The notes under the pieces were generated by a model. It was not told the DNA's origin. It searched no databases and worked only from the letters and a program-made list of their open reading frames with translations. This document shows positions 24,893 to 33,334 of a DNA stretch of 64,000 bases, one piece after another (positions within the stretch are counted from its first letter, which is position 1; every line of letters starts with the position of its first letter). Origin of the DNA: Bacillus ectoiniformans. Its GTDB lineage: Bacteria; Bacillota; Bacilli; Bacillales; Domibacillaceae. Location of the stretch: the NCBI RefSeq assembly GCF_016908875.1, contig NZ_JAFBES010000001.1, forward strand, positions 496,001-560,000, in the 5' to 3' direction. The position numbers were made by a program, and so were the translations under genes.

Positions 24893-24997
24893 TCCTATCG
24901 GCGGCTATCGGTATTCTAACGGCGGATTTCAAGATTCTATCGGCGGCTTCTCTCATTCTAACGGCGGTTAGCGGCATTCTATCGGCGATTCATTTTG
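24893..24997. repeat. Tandem 21-bp repeat, five units
   Basis: Units begin at 24893, 24914, 24935, 24956 and 24977, each exactly 21 bp. The first twelve bases are TTCTAACGGCGG or TTCTATCGGCGG, alternating A and T at position six, and the remaining nine bases vary and end in A. The array lies between the prsA terminator and an isolated terminator, with no gene. Confidence 0.85.
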
Positions 24998-25065
24998 TGA
25001 CTTAAGAAACTCCGCGAAAAGCGAGCACGCTGCAGTCAAGTCAGCCGCCTCCGTAATACTGTTTC

Positions 25066-25096
25066 GTGACTCTGTTCTTTGCAGAGTCACTTTTTT
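25066..25096 (+). terminator. Isolated terminator hairpin
   Basis: GTGACTCTG (25066-25074) and CAGAGTCAC (25082-25090) with a 7-base loop and TTTTTT. No coding region lies between the prsA terminator and this site, so its transcript, if any, would be a short untranslated RNA from 24855-25090. Confidence 0.75.
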
Positions 25097-25178
25097 GTTT
25101 ATCAGTCACCCTCAATTAAAATAAAAACTGCCCCATGCAATGCAAAGAACGTTACACAGAACAGTTAGCTACAATATA

Positions 25179-25376
25179 TTAATGATTAATTTCGTATTCT
25201 TCCAAGGTGTTGTTTCTTTCTTCCCTTTCCTTGGCCAGCCTTTGCATATAGATATCTCCTTCTTGTTCTATATACTCCTGTTCGGCCCTTCTTTCGGCAC
25301 TTGAAGTCTTTACCGTCATAAATGCGCTGAAAAATATCCCTGCTACTACAAAGTACATCCAAATTGGAAATGTCAT
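25179..25376 (-). CDS. yhaL: Sporulation protein YhaL family
   Basis: A 65-residue protein with an N-terminal membrane helix (MTFPIWMYFVVAGIFFSAFM) and a highly charged cytoplasmic helix containing EQEGDIYMQRLAKEREER. This layout and the position beside yhaM and prsA match B. subtilis YhaL. The ATG follows AAAGGAGAAAC. Expression during sporulation is known for the family and no specific promoter was assigned here. Confidence 0.85.
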   Translation of the reverse strand: MTFPIWMYFVVAGIFFSAFMTVKTSSAERRAEQEYIEQEGDIYMQRLAKEREERNNTLEEYEINH

Positions 25377-25430
25377 TTACTGTTTCTCCTTTCGATTGCC
25401 GCATTTGTTATAACTTATTCAGGAACAGAA

Positions 25431-25460
25431 AAAAACATGCCTTCAAAAAGAAGACATGCT
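25431..25460 (-). terminator. Terminator after yhaM
   Basis: GCATGTCTTC and its near-complement with a short T-rich loop are followed on the minus strand by TTTTTTT. Confidence 0.7.
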
Positions 25461-25467
25461 GTAAAAA

Positions 25468-26406
25468 TTAAAAAGTTGGTTTGTAGAATGAGCGATTATC
25501 TAATGCGAATACACGCTCAGAGAATTCACCTGGTTTCGTGCGGTCTAACGCCCGGTCAAGCATATTCATCTTGGCATCTAAGTTATCAATGTAATGGAGA
25601 ATCTCCGCCTCTTTAATCATAGGCGGTTTTGGACTTCCCCACTCTGCCTTTCCATGATGTGATAACACGAGGTGCTGAAGAATCATAATTTCTTCCCCAG
25701 CGATTTCGAGCTCTTCTGCCGCTTTACCGATTTCATTCACCATGATCGTGATATGCCCAAGTAAATTTCCCTCCACCGTATATGTAGTGGATACTGGTCC
25801 AGACAGTTCAATTACTTTACCTAGATCGTGCAGAATCACACCTGAGTACAATAAGTCCCGATCAAGTGAAGGGTAAAGATCCGCAATGGACTTCGCCAAT
25901 TTCAGCATGGAAACCACATGATAAGCGAGTCCTGATACGAACTCATGATGATTCTTCGTTGCGGCAGGATATTCCAGAAATTCTTGATGATATTTTTTAA
26001 GCAGAAACCTAGTGATTCGCTGAATGGACGGATTTTTCATCTCAAAAATAAATTGAGTAATCAGTTCGGTCATGTCTTCCTGTTCCATTGGAGCGGTTTC
26101 AATAAAGTCGCTTATTTTCATCCCATCCTGTGGAGTGGCCGGACGGATTTGACGGATTTTCAGCTGCATGCGTCCGCGGTAGTTTTGAATCTCGCCAGTT
26201 ACTTTCACAATCGTTTGTGGCTGGTACTGCTTTTCTGTTTCTTCTTTTGCATCCCAAAGCTTCGCTTCAATCTCACCGCTTTGATCTTGAAGCATAAGCG
26301 TTAAATAAGGGTTGCCATTTACTGCAATGCTTCTCGTAGCTGTTTTAATTAAGAGAAAACATTCAACGCTTTGACCTGCTTCAATATGTGTAATCCCTTG
26401 AGACAT
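25468..26406 (-). CDS. yhaM: 3'-5' exoribonuclease YhaM
   Basis: A 312-residue exonuclease that trims RNA 3' ends. The N-terminal OB-fold covers about residues 1-95 ([20 protein letters not shown]). The HD domain covers about 155-290, with His163 in GLAYHVVSM, the His193-Asp194 pair in LHDLGK, and [13 protein letters not shown]. The length is that of the B. subtilis enzyme. The gene lies next to yhaL as in that genome. Confidence 0.95.
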   Translation of the reverse strand: MSQGITHIEAGQSVECFLLIKTATRSIAVNGNPYLTLMLQDQSGEIEAKLWDAKEETEKQYQPQTIVKVTGEIQNYRGRMQLKIRQIRPATPQDGMKISDFIETAPMEQEDMTELITQFIFEMKNPSIQRITRFLLKKYHQEFLEYPAATKNHHEFVSGLAYHVVSMLKLAKSIADLYPSLDRDLLYSGVILHDLGKVIELSGPVSTTYTVEGNLLGHITIMVNEIGKAAEELEIAGEEIMILQHLVLSHHGKAEWGSPKPPMIKEAEILHYIDNLDAKMNMLDRALDRTKPGEFSERVFALDNRSFYKPTF

Positions 26407-26495
26407 GGTTTTCCCCCCTTAGGCTAATGTCCAAATTATATCATATGAATGTTTTATTTTTAAAATGACCAAGCCACACTATTGTTCAGTTCCAT

Positions 26496-27713
26496 TTACT
26501 CAGATGCCTGTTCAGGCTGCCGGGCATTCCAAATGGCCGTAAGTACAAATCCAACAAGCATAACAGCTGCTCCGAACAAATACGGCAAATGAATATTCCA
26601 TTCAAATAATATGCCTGCTAAAATCGGACCAGCCACATTGCCAAGACTTAAAACGGAGTTGTTTAAGCCCATAATATACCCCTGTTTAGTTCCGGCATGT
26701 TTTGATATCAGTGAGTTCACAGAAGGACGCAGCAATGAATTGCCGATAAAAAAAAGGCCAGTTGTCAGCAGCACAAATATAAAGCTGCCTGCTAATGTCA
26801 TCACTACAAACCCTCCGGCACTGATTAGAAGCGAGATGAGAACCGTTCTTCTGTCGCCAAATTTTTTCGTCATCTTCCCTACTCCATAGCCTTGAACAAC
26901 AATTCCAATGATACCAATAATAAGCATAATCAGTCCTACGTCACGAGGTCCATATCCGTAGCGTTCCCATGAGTAGTAACTGAAAATCGACTGAAAGTTC
27001 GCCAATCCAAAGCTAAGCAAGAAAACGAGCAGCAGCAGAAATCCAACTGGGCTTCTTAAAGTTTGTTTCAGTAAATCCGTTCTATTAATAAGCGGCTCAT
27101 TTTCTTTCTCTTTGGCATCCATTTCTCTTTGTTCTTTCGAGTACGATTCCGGTAAAACTATGACGGATACGGCAGCTGCGATCAGGGCAGCAATTCCGGC
27201 AAATATAAATGGATAAGATAAATCATATTCTGCGAGCCAGCCGCCAATACCCGGACCAATAACGATCCCAAGTCCCATAGCTGCCCCTAAAATCCCCATT
27301 CCTTTTCCCCTGTTTTCCGCCTCTGTTACATCCGATACATAAGCCATGGCAGTTGGCATTAAAGCAGAACCAAATGTGCCGGCAAGTATACGCGCAGCAA
27401 AGAGCATCCACACACCCGCTGCAAAAGCAAACATAAATTCAGCTATCGCAAAGCCAATCAGACCGATTGTTATTAATGGCTTCCGCCCAATTTTATCAGA
27501 CAACCTTCCCCAAACAGGTGCAAATATAAACTGCATAAAAGAATAGACCGCAATCAAAGCGCCAAGAGTTTTGGGCCCCGCCCCGTATTCTTCTACGTAA
27601 AACGGCAAAATGGGAATAACAAGACCAATCCCAATCATGATGATAAATAAGTTAAAACTCAATAAAAATAAAGGGCCTTTATTTTGCTGGAAGCCCTTCT
27701 GTTGTTTTTCCAT
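26496..27713 (-). CDS. MFS drug-efflux-type transporter
   Basis: A 405-residue transporter of 12 helices. The early NLFIIMIGIGLVIPILPFYV, the loop motif GRLSDKIGRKPLI between helices 2 and 3, and motif C GLGIVIGPGIGGWLAE in helix 5 place it in the drug:H+ antiporter group that includes Bmr, Blt, NorA and TetA. The ATG at 27713 follows GAGAGGATT. An ATG eight codons upstream would place that site inside the gene. It follows yhaP but is separated by a hairpin. The substrate is unknown. Confidence 0.88.
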   Translation of the reverse strand: MEKQQKGFQQNKGPLFLLSFNLFIIMIGIGLVIPILPFYVEEYGAGPKTLGALIAVYSFMQFIFAPVWGRLSDKIGRKPLITIGLIGFAIAEFMFAFAAGVWMLFAARILAGTFGSALMPTAMAYVSDVTEAENRGKGMGILGAAMGLGIVIGPGIGGWLAEYDLSYPFIFAGIAALIAAAVSVIVLPESYSKEQREMDAKEKENEPLINRTDLLKQTLRSPVGFLLLLVFLLSFGLANFQSIFSYYSWERYGYGPRDVGLIMLIIGIIGIVVQGYGVGKMTKKFGDRRTVLISLLISAGGFVVMTLAGSFIFVLLTTGLFFIGNSLLRPSVNSLISKHAGTKQGYIMGLNNSVLSLGNVAGPILAGILFEWNIHLPYLFGAAVMLVGFVLTAIWNARQPEQASE

Positions 27714-27788
27714 TTCCAAAATCCTCTCGTATTTCAATAGCCATGCTATTATTTTACCGAATTGTGAACAATTGTGAAAGAAATAAAT

Positions 27789-27828
27789 AACCCCCTTTCA
27801 AAGTATAGGAACTTTAAAAAGAGGGGGC
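27789..27828 (-). terminator. Terminator after yhaP
   Basis: On the minus strand GCCCCCTCTTT pairs with AAAGGGGG across an A/T-rich loop and is followed by TTATTTATTT. Confidence 0.7.
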
Positions 27829-27837
27829 TAGATGACA

Positions 27838-29085
27838 TTATTTTTCGTTCTTTGATAATTGCAGGGCTTTCTTTATATCCTTTAAGGAGTTGGACTTCCC
27901 ATACATTAAGACTCCGCCTTTATACACTCTTGCTCCAATGAGGGCGAACCCGATGATAGAAGCGGCTAATATCGCTATCCCTAAACTGATCTCAATAATT
28001 GAGATGTCTAGCATCCCTATCCTCACAAACATAATCATCGGAGTAAAAAAAGGCACGTATGAAGTAAATGTAATGACCGAAGACTCCGGATTCCCTAAAC
28101 CAAACATGGAAATAAAGAATCCGATCATCACAAGAAAAGTTAACGGCATCATCATTTGCTGAACATCTTCTAAGCGGCTGACAAGCGAACCGAGCAGAGC
28201 AGCAATTGTGGCATATAAAAAATAGCCGAGAATAAAGAAAATAACCGCATACACAATCATAGAAGGAGCTACATTTGTCAGGCCAAATGCCGTCAATAAA
28301 CTATCTTCTGACTTTCCTGAATTAGCTAGATAGGCGACACTGAGCCAGACTGTCATTTGAGTCATTCCCAAAAGGCCGATCCCTAAGATTTTTGCGAACA
28401 TTTGCTTCACTGGGGACACACTTGAAATCAAGATCTCCATGACTCTAGATGATTTCTCAATGGCTACTTCAGCTGCAATCATATTCGAATACGTGATAAC
28501 CGAAATATAAATAAAGAATAAAAGGACGTATACCAGTGCCTGGGCTTGCATAATTTCTTCTTCCGATTTAGCATTCTTCGCAAGAGCAATTTTCTGAAAA
28601 TCAACTGGAGTATTCCAAAGAGCGATTTGCTCGGGGGTTAAATTAAACTGTTTGGCTGCTTCAGCTGTTTTGATATTTTGCAGCGCTAACTGCAGATCGG
28701 CTACAAGTCTGCTATTAGCTACCGTGTCTGCCTTATAAGTTCCTGCAGGCAATTCTTCCTCTGTCTGATTTAACAATAAATACCCATTAAACTCTCCTTC
28801 TTCGACAGCATCTTTCAAGTCATTTTCTGACTGATCTGTTTTTACTATTTCAACACCCTTATCAATTACTGCCATCTGCTGTTTTAGCGGATCATATAAT
28901 ATTCCGCTTTCATCAATGACGGCAATTTTCGTTTTTTCCTCTTCTTTATCAAACATGGAAATGACTTGTTCAAAATTGGCCATTAATAGAATAGAAAGTG
29001 AAACGATGATCGTTGTTAACAAGAAGACCTTTGTTTTAAATTTATTTATGTATGCCTGGCTCAGCATAATCCAAAAACTATTCAT
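27838..29085 (-). CDS. yhaP: ABC-2 type transporter permease YhaP (NatB-like)
   Basis: A 415-residue permease. One helix near residues 15-35 precedes a large extracytoplasmic domain, and six helices fill about 170-400, with AEVAIEKSSRVMEILISSVSP in the first cytoplasmic segment, the hallmark of NatB/YhaP permeases. The ATG at 29085 lies inside the end of yhaQ (eight-base overlap), so the pair is coupled. Probably a sodium or drug exporter, inferred from NatAB. Confidence 0.9.
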   Translation of the reverse strand: MNSFWIMLSQAYINKFKTKVFLLTTIIVSLSILLMANFEQVISMFDKEEEKTKIAVIDESGILYDPLKQQMAVIDKGVEIVKTDQSENDLKDAVEEGEFNGYLLLNQTEEELPAGTYKADTVANSRLVADLQLALQNIKTAEAAKQFNLTPEQIALWNTPVDFQKIALAKNAKSEEEIMQAQALVYVLLFFIYISVITYSNMIAAEVAIEKSSRVMEILISSVSPVKQMFAKILGIGLLGMTQMTVWLSVAYLANSGKSEDSLLTAFGLTNVAPSMIVYAVIFFILGYFLYATIAALLGSLVSRLEDVQQMMMPLTFLVMIGFFISMFGLGNPESSVITFTSYVPFFTPMIMFVRIGMLDISIIEISLGIAILAASIIGFALIGARVYKGGVLMYGKSNSLKDIKKALQLSKNEK

Positions 29086-29974
29086 AGGAAGCACCCGCCT
29101 TTTCAATAAAAATATCATTTAAAGAAGGTTCTTCAAGTTCGAACTTCTTCACGAATCCTTTGCCTTGCAAGCTTGAAAAAATGGATTGAGCTGTTTTTTC
29201 CTCAGCTACTTGCAGAGTGATTCCTTCAGCCGTTTTTTTCGCTTTTAATACACCCTGCATTTCCGCTAAATAGCTGACATCAAAATCGGCTTGCACGGAA
29301 ACATTCTTTTTCCCAAAAGAACGCTTAATATCCCGAAGCTTTCCATGTACAACTGGCTTCCCATGATGCATGATGCATAGATGTTCACATAGCTCTTCCA
29401 CATGCTCCATACGATGACTGGAAAACACGATCGTCGTCCCATTATTTTTTAAGTCCAGCACAGCTTCCTTAAGCAATTCTACATTTACAGGATCAAGTCC
29501 GCTGAAAGGTTCATCCAAGATTAATAATTGAGGATTGTGGACAACTGATGTGATGAATTGGATCTTCTGCTGATTTCCTTTAGATAGTTCCTCTACCTTT
29601 TTATTCGCGTAATCAGGCACATTGAAGCGTTCTAGCCAATGATCTGTCTGTCTGGCAGCCTCCAACTTATCCATTCCGCGCAGACGGGCTAAATACACAA
29701 TTTGTTCCTTCACCTTCATTTTAGGATATAAGCCTCTCTCTTCTGGCAAATAACCAATTAATGAACTAGCAGAATAGTTAACTGGCTTGCCTTGCCACTC
29801 AATCGTTCCTTCTGTTGGCTGCAATAAGCCTAAAACCATTCGGAATGTAGTCGTTTTCCCAGCTCCATTTGCCCCTAAAAACCCAAACATTTCTTTTTCC
29901 GGTATAGCAAGTGATAGTTGATTCACAGCTGTAAATTCATTAAAATTCTTTGTGACGTGATCTAACTTGAGCAA
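29078..29974 (-). CDS. yhaQ: ABC transporter ATP-binding protein YhaQ (NatA-like)
   Basis: A 298-residue ATPase. Walker A is GANGAGKTT near residue 35, the signature region is ELSKGNQQKI near 134, Walker B is LLILDEPFSGLDP and the switch is FSSHRMEHVEELC. The C-terminal 80 residues form the accessory domain of the NatA/DrrA type. Translation starts at TTG 29974 nine bases after GGAG. Partner of yhaP. Confidence 0.92.
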   Translation of the reverse strand: MLKLDHVTKNFNEFTAVNQLSLAIPEKEMFGFLGANGAGKTTTFRMVLGLLQPTEGTIEWQGKPVNYSASSLIGYLPEERGLYPKMKVKEQIVYLARLRGMDKLEAARQTDHWLERFNVPDYANKKVEELSKGNQQKIQFITSVVHNPQLLILDEPFSGLDPVNVELLKEAVLDLKNNGTTIVFSSHRMEHVEELCEHLCIMHHGKPVVHGKLRDIKRSFGKKNVSVQADFDVSYLAEMQGVLKAKKTAEGITLQVAEEKTAQSIFSSLQGKGFVKKFELEEPSLNDIFIEKAGASYE

Positions 29975-30195
29975 TTCCCGTCACTCCTTCCCCATATTTT
30001 TTCAATAACTATGCAAGAAAACACACTTTTATCATTTATTTTATTAATAAAATAAATAAATACCCATTTTTTCCATACGTTTCATCTATTAAAATAGTTT
30101 CATTTATATAAAAATTTCTAATAGAATATTATTTATAAAATTCTAAAATTTGTGTAAAATAATGATAGAGACGAATGATTGAGGAGGAGTAGTAG

Positions 30196-30378
30196 ATGAA
30201 CTATAAACTGACTGTTTTTGAAAAAAGCGGAGAGAAATTGCTAGACGAAACATTCCAAGCTAGAAATGATGAGGAAGCAAAAGAAAGAGGCGCGCAACTT
30301 CTTCACCAGCATGCTTTTGAAGATTATACGTACCGTTGCACTTCCCCTGCAGGAAAATTATTATTGTTTCATGTTTAA
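30196..30378 (+). CDS. yhzD: YhzD-like small protein
   Basis: A 60-residue soluble protein, MNYKLTVFEKSGEKLLDETF at the start and ending AGKLLLFHV, with a middle rich in Asp, Glu and Ala (ARNDEEAKERGAQLLHQH). Size, sequence style and position between yhaQ and yhaR fit YhzD. The ATG follows GAGGAGGAG. The function is unknown. Confidence 0.8.
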   Translation: MNYKLTVFEKSGEKLLDETFQARNDEEAKERGAQLLHQHAFEDYTYRCTSPAGKLLLFHV

Positions 30379-30391
30379 TTACGTAAAATAG

Positions 30392-30478
30392 AGGATGAAT
30401 TCACAGACTGGCCTGATTAGCTATTTATCCAATAGTCTGATCTGAATGCACAGTTCTATGAATTATCCTCATTTTTTA
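30392..30478. other. Long branched hairpin between yhzD and yhaR
   Basis: GAGGATGAATTCACAGA at the left pairs with TCTATGAATTATCCTC at the right with one bulge and one wobble. A second internal hairpin (GATTAGCTATT with AATAGTCTGATC) lies inside. The right end runs into TTTTTT, so it can terminate the yhzD transcript. It is larger than a normal terminator. Confidence 0.6.
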
Positions 30479-31273
30479 TTAACGGCCCTTAAAATCTGGC
30501 TTTCTTTTTTCTAAAAATGCTTTTACGCCTTCTTGATGATCTTCTGTTCCTCTCATGCGCAGCTGTCCATTCTTTTCAAGCTCGAGCGTTTTAATTAACG
30601 TTTGACGATTCATTTCCGCCAGAATTTTCTTCGTTTTGATCATTGCTTGAAGAGGCTTTGCCCGGTATTTCTCCAGAAGCTTGTCTACTTCTTGATCAAG
30701 CGTGCCAGATGGAGCACTGGTGTCAATAATTCCGGCTTCGACCGCTTCTTGGCCATTCATAACTTTTCCATCCCAAATAATTTGCTTGGCTTTACTTTCA
30801 CCCACTCGGCGCTCTAGCATAAAATGCCCTCCGCCGTCAGGGATCAATCCAATACCAATAAAATTCATTGCTAATTTTGCTTCTTCATCCGCTATGACAT
30901 AGTCGGCTGCAAGCGCCAAACTCAGACCAAGACCGGCAGCTGCTCCATGAATGGAAGCAATCGTCACTTTCGGCATATTATATAATGTCATCACTAATTC
31001 GTTAATTGTATCCATAATAGAAAAGAATTGTTTCTCATCCCAGCCGCTGAGCATTTCTTTAATGTCGCCGCCAGAAGAAAAAGCCCCGCCCTCTCCTTTT
31101 AAGACGACAATGTTCACATCGTCATTCACACAAATGTCCTTTAAGCAGTTCAAAAACTCTTTCATCATTGTTTCGTTTAATGCATTCATTGATTTTGGGC
31201 GATTAAAACGTATTTGCGCAACGGCACCTTCTACATCCAATTTGATCGTCTCATAATTAATTTTGGTTTCCAT
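30479..31273 (-). CDS. yhaR: Enoyl-CoA hydratase/isomerase family protein YhaR
   Basis: A 264-residue crotonase-fold protein. The oxyanion-hole segments are FSSGGDIKEML near residue 65 and IHGAAAGLGLSLALAADYVI near 108. At the places of the two hydratase glutamates it has other residues, while IGLIPDGGGHFML carries an aspartate like PaaG-type isomerases, so isomerase rather than hydratase activity is possible. Positioned between yhzD and hemZ, as in B. subtilis. No FadR box is visible upstream. Confidence 0.85.
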   Translation of the reverse strand: METKINYETIKLDVEGAVAQIRFNRPKSMNALNETMMKEFLNCLKDICVNDDVNIVVLKGEGGAFSSGGDIKEMLSGWDEKQFFSIMDTINELVMTLYNMPKVTIASIHGAAAGLGLSLALAADYVIADEEAKLAMNFIGIGLIPDGGGHFMLERRVGESKAKQIIWDGKVMNGQEAVEAGIIDTSAPSGTLDQEVDKLLEKYRAKPLQAMIKTKKILAEMNRQTLIKTLELEKNGQLRMRGTEDHQEGVKAFLEKRKPDFKGR

Positions 31274-31355
31274 TCAATCCCCTCCTACTTTAAGAATACA
31301 AAAGATGAAGGCGCATTCATAGATATTTTTTTAAAAATTTTGATAACTTTTCCCA

Positions 31356-31388
31356 TAAAAAAGCCTGACTCAAAATGTAAAGTCAGGT
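31356..31388 (-). terminator. Terminator after hemZ
   Basis: CCTGACT and AGTCAGG form a stem with a 10-base loop. On the minus strand it continues CTTTTTT, 15 bases after the hemZ stop. Confidence 0.8.
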
Positions 31389-31402
31389 TAAAAAAATTGA
31401 TT

Positions 31403-32896
31403 TTAAAATAATTGATTGAGGATATCAATTTTCTTATTCGTGTATTCTACAAAGCGATCATTATACGATTTCGGATCTTTCGGATTAGCGAAGTGTTCAA
31501 TCTTGCCCGTCTTAGGGTCAATAAATTTACTTGCAGCGCCGCAGCCAATTCCAATGATTGTTTGCACTTCTTCCATGATCATAATATTATAAATGCTTTC
31601 TTGACCAGGCATCGAGTAGCCCACATTCTCGAGGTTTCCTAGAATATTCTTCTGGCGGTATAAGTAATAAGGAACATACGCATGTTTGGCCGTCCATCTT
31701 TCAGCCATTTCCATCATTTGTTCAACTTCTGTTCGACCGGCCACTTTGTATTTTTCTTTATTTAATGTCATTTCAGATGCACGTTTAAATGACAGAGTAT
31801 GAACGGTTAAAGATTCAGGCATCAGCTTCTCGGTTTCGATTAAAGAATGCTCAAATTCTTTTGTTCCTTCCCCCGGAAGACCAATTATTAAATCCATATT
31901 GATATTATTCATACCCATGGCACGGGCTAAATGATATTTCTCAATCGTTTCTTCAACTGTATGATGACGACCAATCGCTTTTAATGTTTCCTGCGTATAA
32001 GATTGTGGATTGATGCTGATCCGGTCAATATTCCATTTTTTTAGCACCTCTAATTTTTGAGGTGTAATGGTATCTGGACGGCCTGCTTCGACCGTAATTT
32101 CACGGATGTTCGACACATCTGGGAACACATCGTACATACGCTCATATAATTCATCCATTTCTTCTGCAGTGATAGCTGTTGGTGTACCTCCACCGTAATA
32201 AACTGTTGTAATCTTTACGTTTTTCTCTTTTAGCCATTTCCCGATCTCTTCCATTTCATAATGAAGTCCGCTTAAGAAAGATGACACCTTTCCCAGCTTT
32301 CCTTGAATGGCAAACGCCGGAAACGTGCAATACGCACATTTAGTCGGACAGAAAGGAATGCCGATATAGATGCTTACTTCTTTTTGCAGGTCATACAAGT
32401 CAGGAACCATCGTGAGCTGACGATCGACAATCCGCTGCATGAGATCAATTTTTTCATCAGTAATTAAATAATTTTTGCGCAGATTTTTGCGTGTTTCTTC
32501 TGCAGACTTACCTAATTTATTTTGGTTGTGGAGCAGTTTTGTAGGGCGGATCCCAGTTAATATCCCCCACTTTTGCACAATCCCTGTATAATTCTGGAGA
32601 ACCTGCAAATAAGCATGAGAGACCGCATTCTTCACCTGCTTAAAATATTCTTTATCATTCTCTGCTGCTGTCACTTCTTTGGTGTAAGTATACGTATATG
32701 CCTTTTTCGTATCCTTCTCCGTTAAAGTGGCTTCAACAGATATCTTGTCTTCTTCTTTTATGGCAAAAGCAACGACAATCGGACTGTCCGTTTCTTTTTC
32801 CAAAGAAATTTGGCATTCCTCAAAAAACAAATTGGCGATCAGTCGAAGCGGCCGCTCAAAACGTTCATCCTGCAAACCTTTAATATCTATTAACAA
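31403..32896 (-). CDS. hemZ: Coproporphyrinogen III dehydrogenase-like radical SAM protein HemZ
   Basis: A 497-residue radical SAM protein of the oxygen-independent coproporphyrinogen oxidase family. The iron-sulfur motif CPTKCAYC uses Cys183, Cys187 and Cys190, and TTVYYGGGTPTAITAEEM, ITVEAGRPDTIT and NMDLIIGLPGEG follow. The extra N-terminal domain (1-170), containing WGILTGIRPTKLLH, is typical of HemZ. Start TTG 32896 follows AAAGGTGATTCGAG. In organisms using the CgoX route its exact role in haem synthesis is debated. Confidence 0.94.
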   Translation of the reverse strand: MLIDIKGLQDERFERPLRLIANLFFEECQISLEKETDSPIVVAFAIKEEDKISVEATLTEKDTKKAYTYTYTKEVTAAENDKEYFKQVKNAVSHAYLQVLQNYTGIVQKWGILTGIRPTKLLHNQNKLGKSAEETRKNLRKNYLITDEKIDLMQRIVDRQLTMVPDLYDLQKEVSIYIGIPFCPTKCAYCTFPAFAIQGKLGKVSSFLSGLHYEMEEIGKWLKEKNVKITTVYYGGGTPTAITAEEMDELYERMYDVFPDVSNIREITVEAGRPDTITPQKLEVLKKWNIDRISINPQSYTQETLKAIGRHHTVEETIEKYHLARAMGMNNINMDLIIGLPGEGTKEFEHSLIETEKLMPESLTVHTLSFKRASEMTLNKEKYKVAGRTEVEQMMEMAERWTAKHAYVPYYLYRQKNILGNLENVGYSMPGQESIYNIMIMEEVQTIIGIGCGAASKFIDPKTGKIEHFANPKDPKSYNDRFVEYTNKKIDILNQLF

Positions 32897-32963
32897 CTCG
32901 AATCACCTTTCTAAAATAAACTCCCCTAAGCATACTCAAACAAAGGGAGAATGGTCAAGCCAT

Positions 32964-33086
32964 GAAAAGCAAAACGGGCTCGCCCAGGAGCGACTGGCAA
33001 ATAGGCAAATAACCAAAAGGCGTTTTGTGCCTTTAGGTTATTTGATCTTTTGACCCGAGCTCCTAGCCCGTTTTGCTAGACAATAC
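32964..33086. repeat. Structured palindromic repeat, copy D
   Basis: A complete copy in the hemZ-yhaX gap, same orientation as copies A-C. Outer stem GCAAAACGGGCT (32969-32980) with AGCCCGTTTTGC (33065-33076). Middle AGGAGC (32986-32991) with GCTCCT (33059-33064). Inner CAAATAACC (33006-33014) with GGTTATTTG (33036-33044). Loops match copy C except the apical one, AAAAGGCGTTTTGTGCC. It ends GCTAGACAAT. Confidence 0.9.
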
Positions 33087-33117
33087 GAAAAGCAAAAGCC
33101 GTTCGCCCAGGTGTGAG
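33087..33117. repeat. Structured palindromic repeat, copy E (5' fragment)
   Basis: Starts GAAAAGCAAAAGCCGTT like copy B, continues CGCCCAGGTGTGAG and then stops. About 30 bases of the left half remain, followed by sequence leading into the 41-bp tandem repeat. Confidence 0.85.
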
Positions 33118-33151
33118 ACTAAATGCAAGGTAGAATCAGTGGTTTTCGAGG

Positions 33152-33274
33152 TATATCAGCGACTTTGGCGGCTTTATCGGTAACTTTTGCAATATATCAG
33201 CGACTTCACCACTTTTATCGGCAACTTTTGCAATATATCAGCAACTTTACCGCTTTTATCAGCAACTCCAAGTA
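33152..33274. repeat. Tandem 41-bp repeat, three units
   Basis: Units start at 33152, 33193 and 33234, each exactly 41 bp. Each is made of two similar halves, TATATCAGCGACTT... and TTTATCGGCAACTT.... No coding potential is claimed. The array lies between the truncated repeat copy E and the yhaX terminator. Confidence 0.85.
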
Positions 33275-33282
33275 CGATCAAT

Positions 33283-33326
33283 AAAAATAGCCCGTATAAC
33301 GCAAGCTTTAGCTTTTGTTATACGGG
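33283..33326 (-). terminator. Terminator after yhaX
   Basis: CCCGTATAAC and GTTATACGGG form a 10-bp stem, extended inside by AAGCTTTAGCTT, and are followed on the minus strand by CTATTTTTA. Confidence 0.85.
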
Positions 33327-33334
33327 TGTTCTCA

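Noticed and set aside
24768-24977. A 69-codon open frame on the minus strand across the 21-bp array
   Set aside because: The 21-bp unit equals seven codons, which keeps any frame open. The frame also covers the prsA terminator and lacks a ribosome-binding site.
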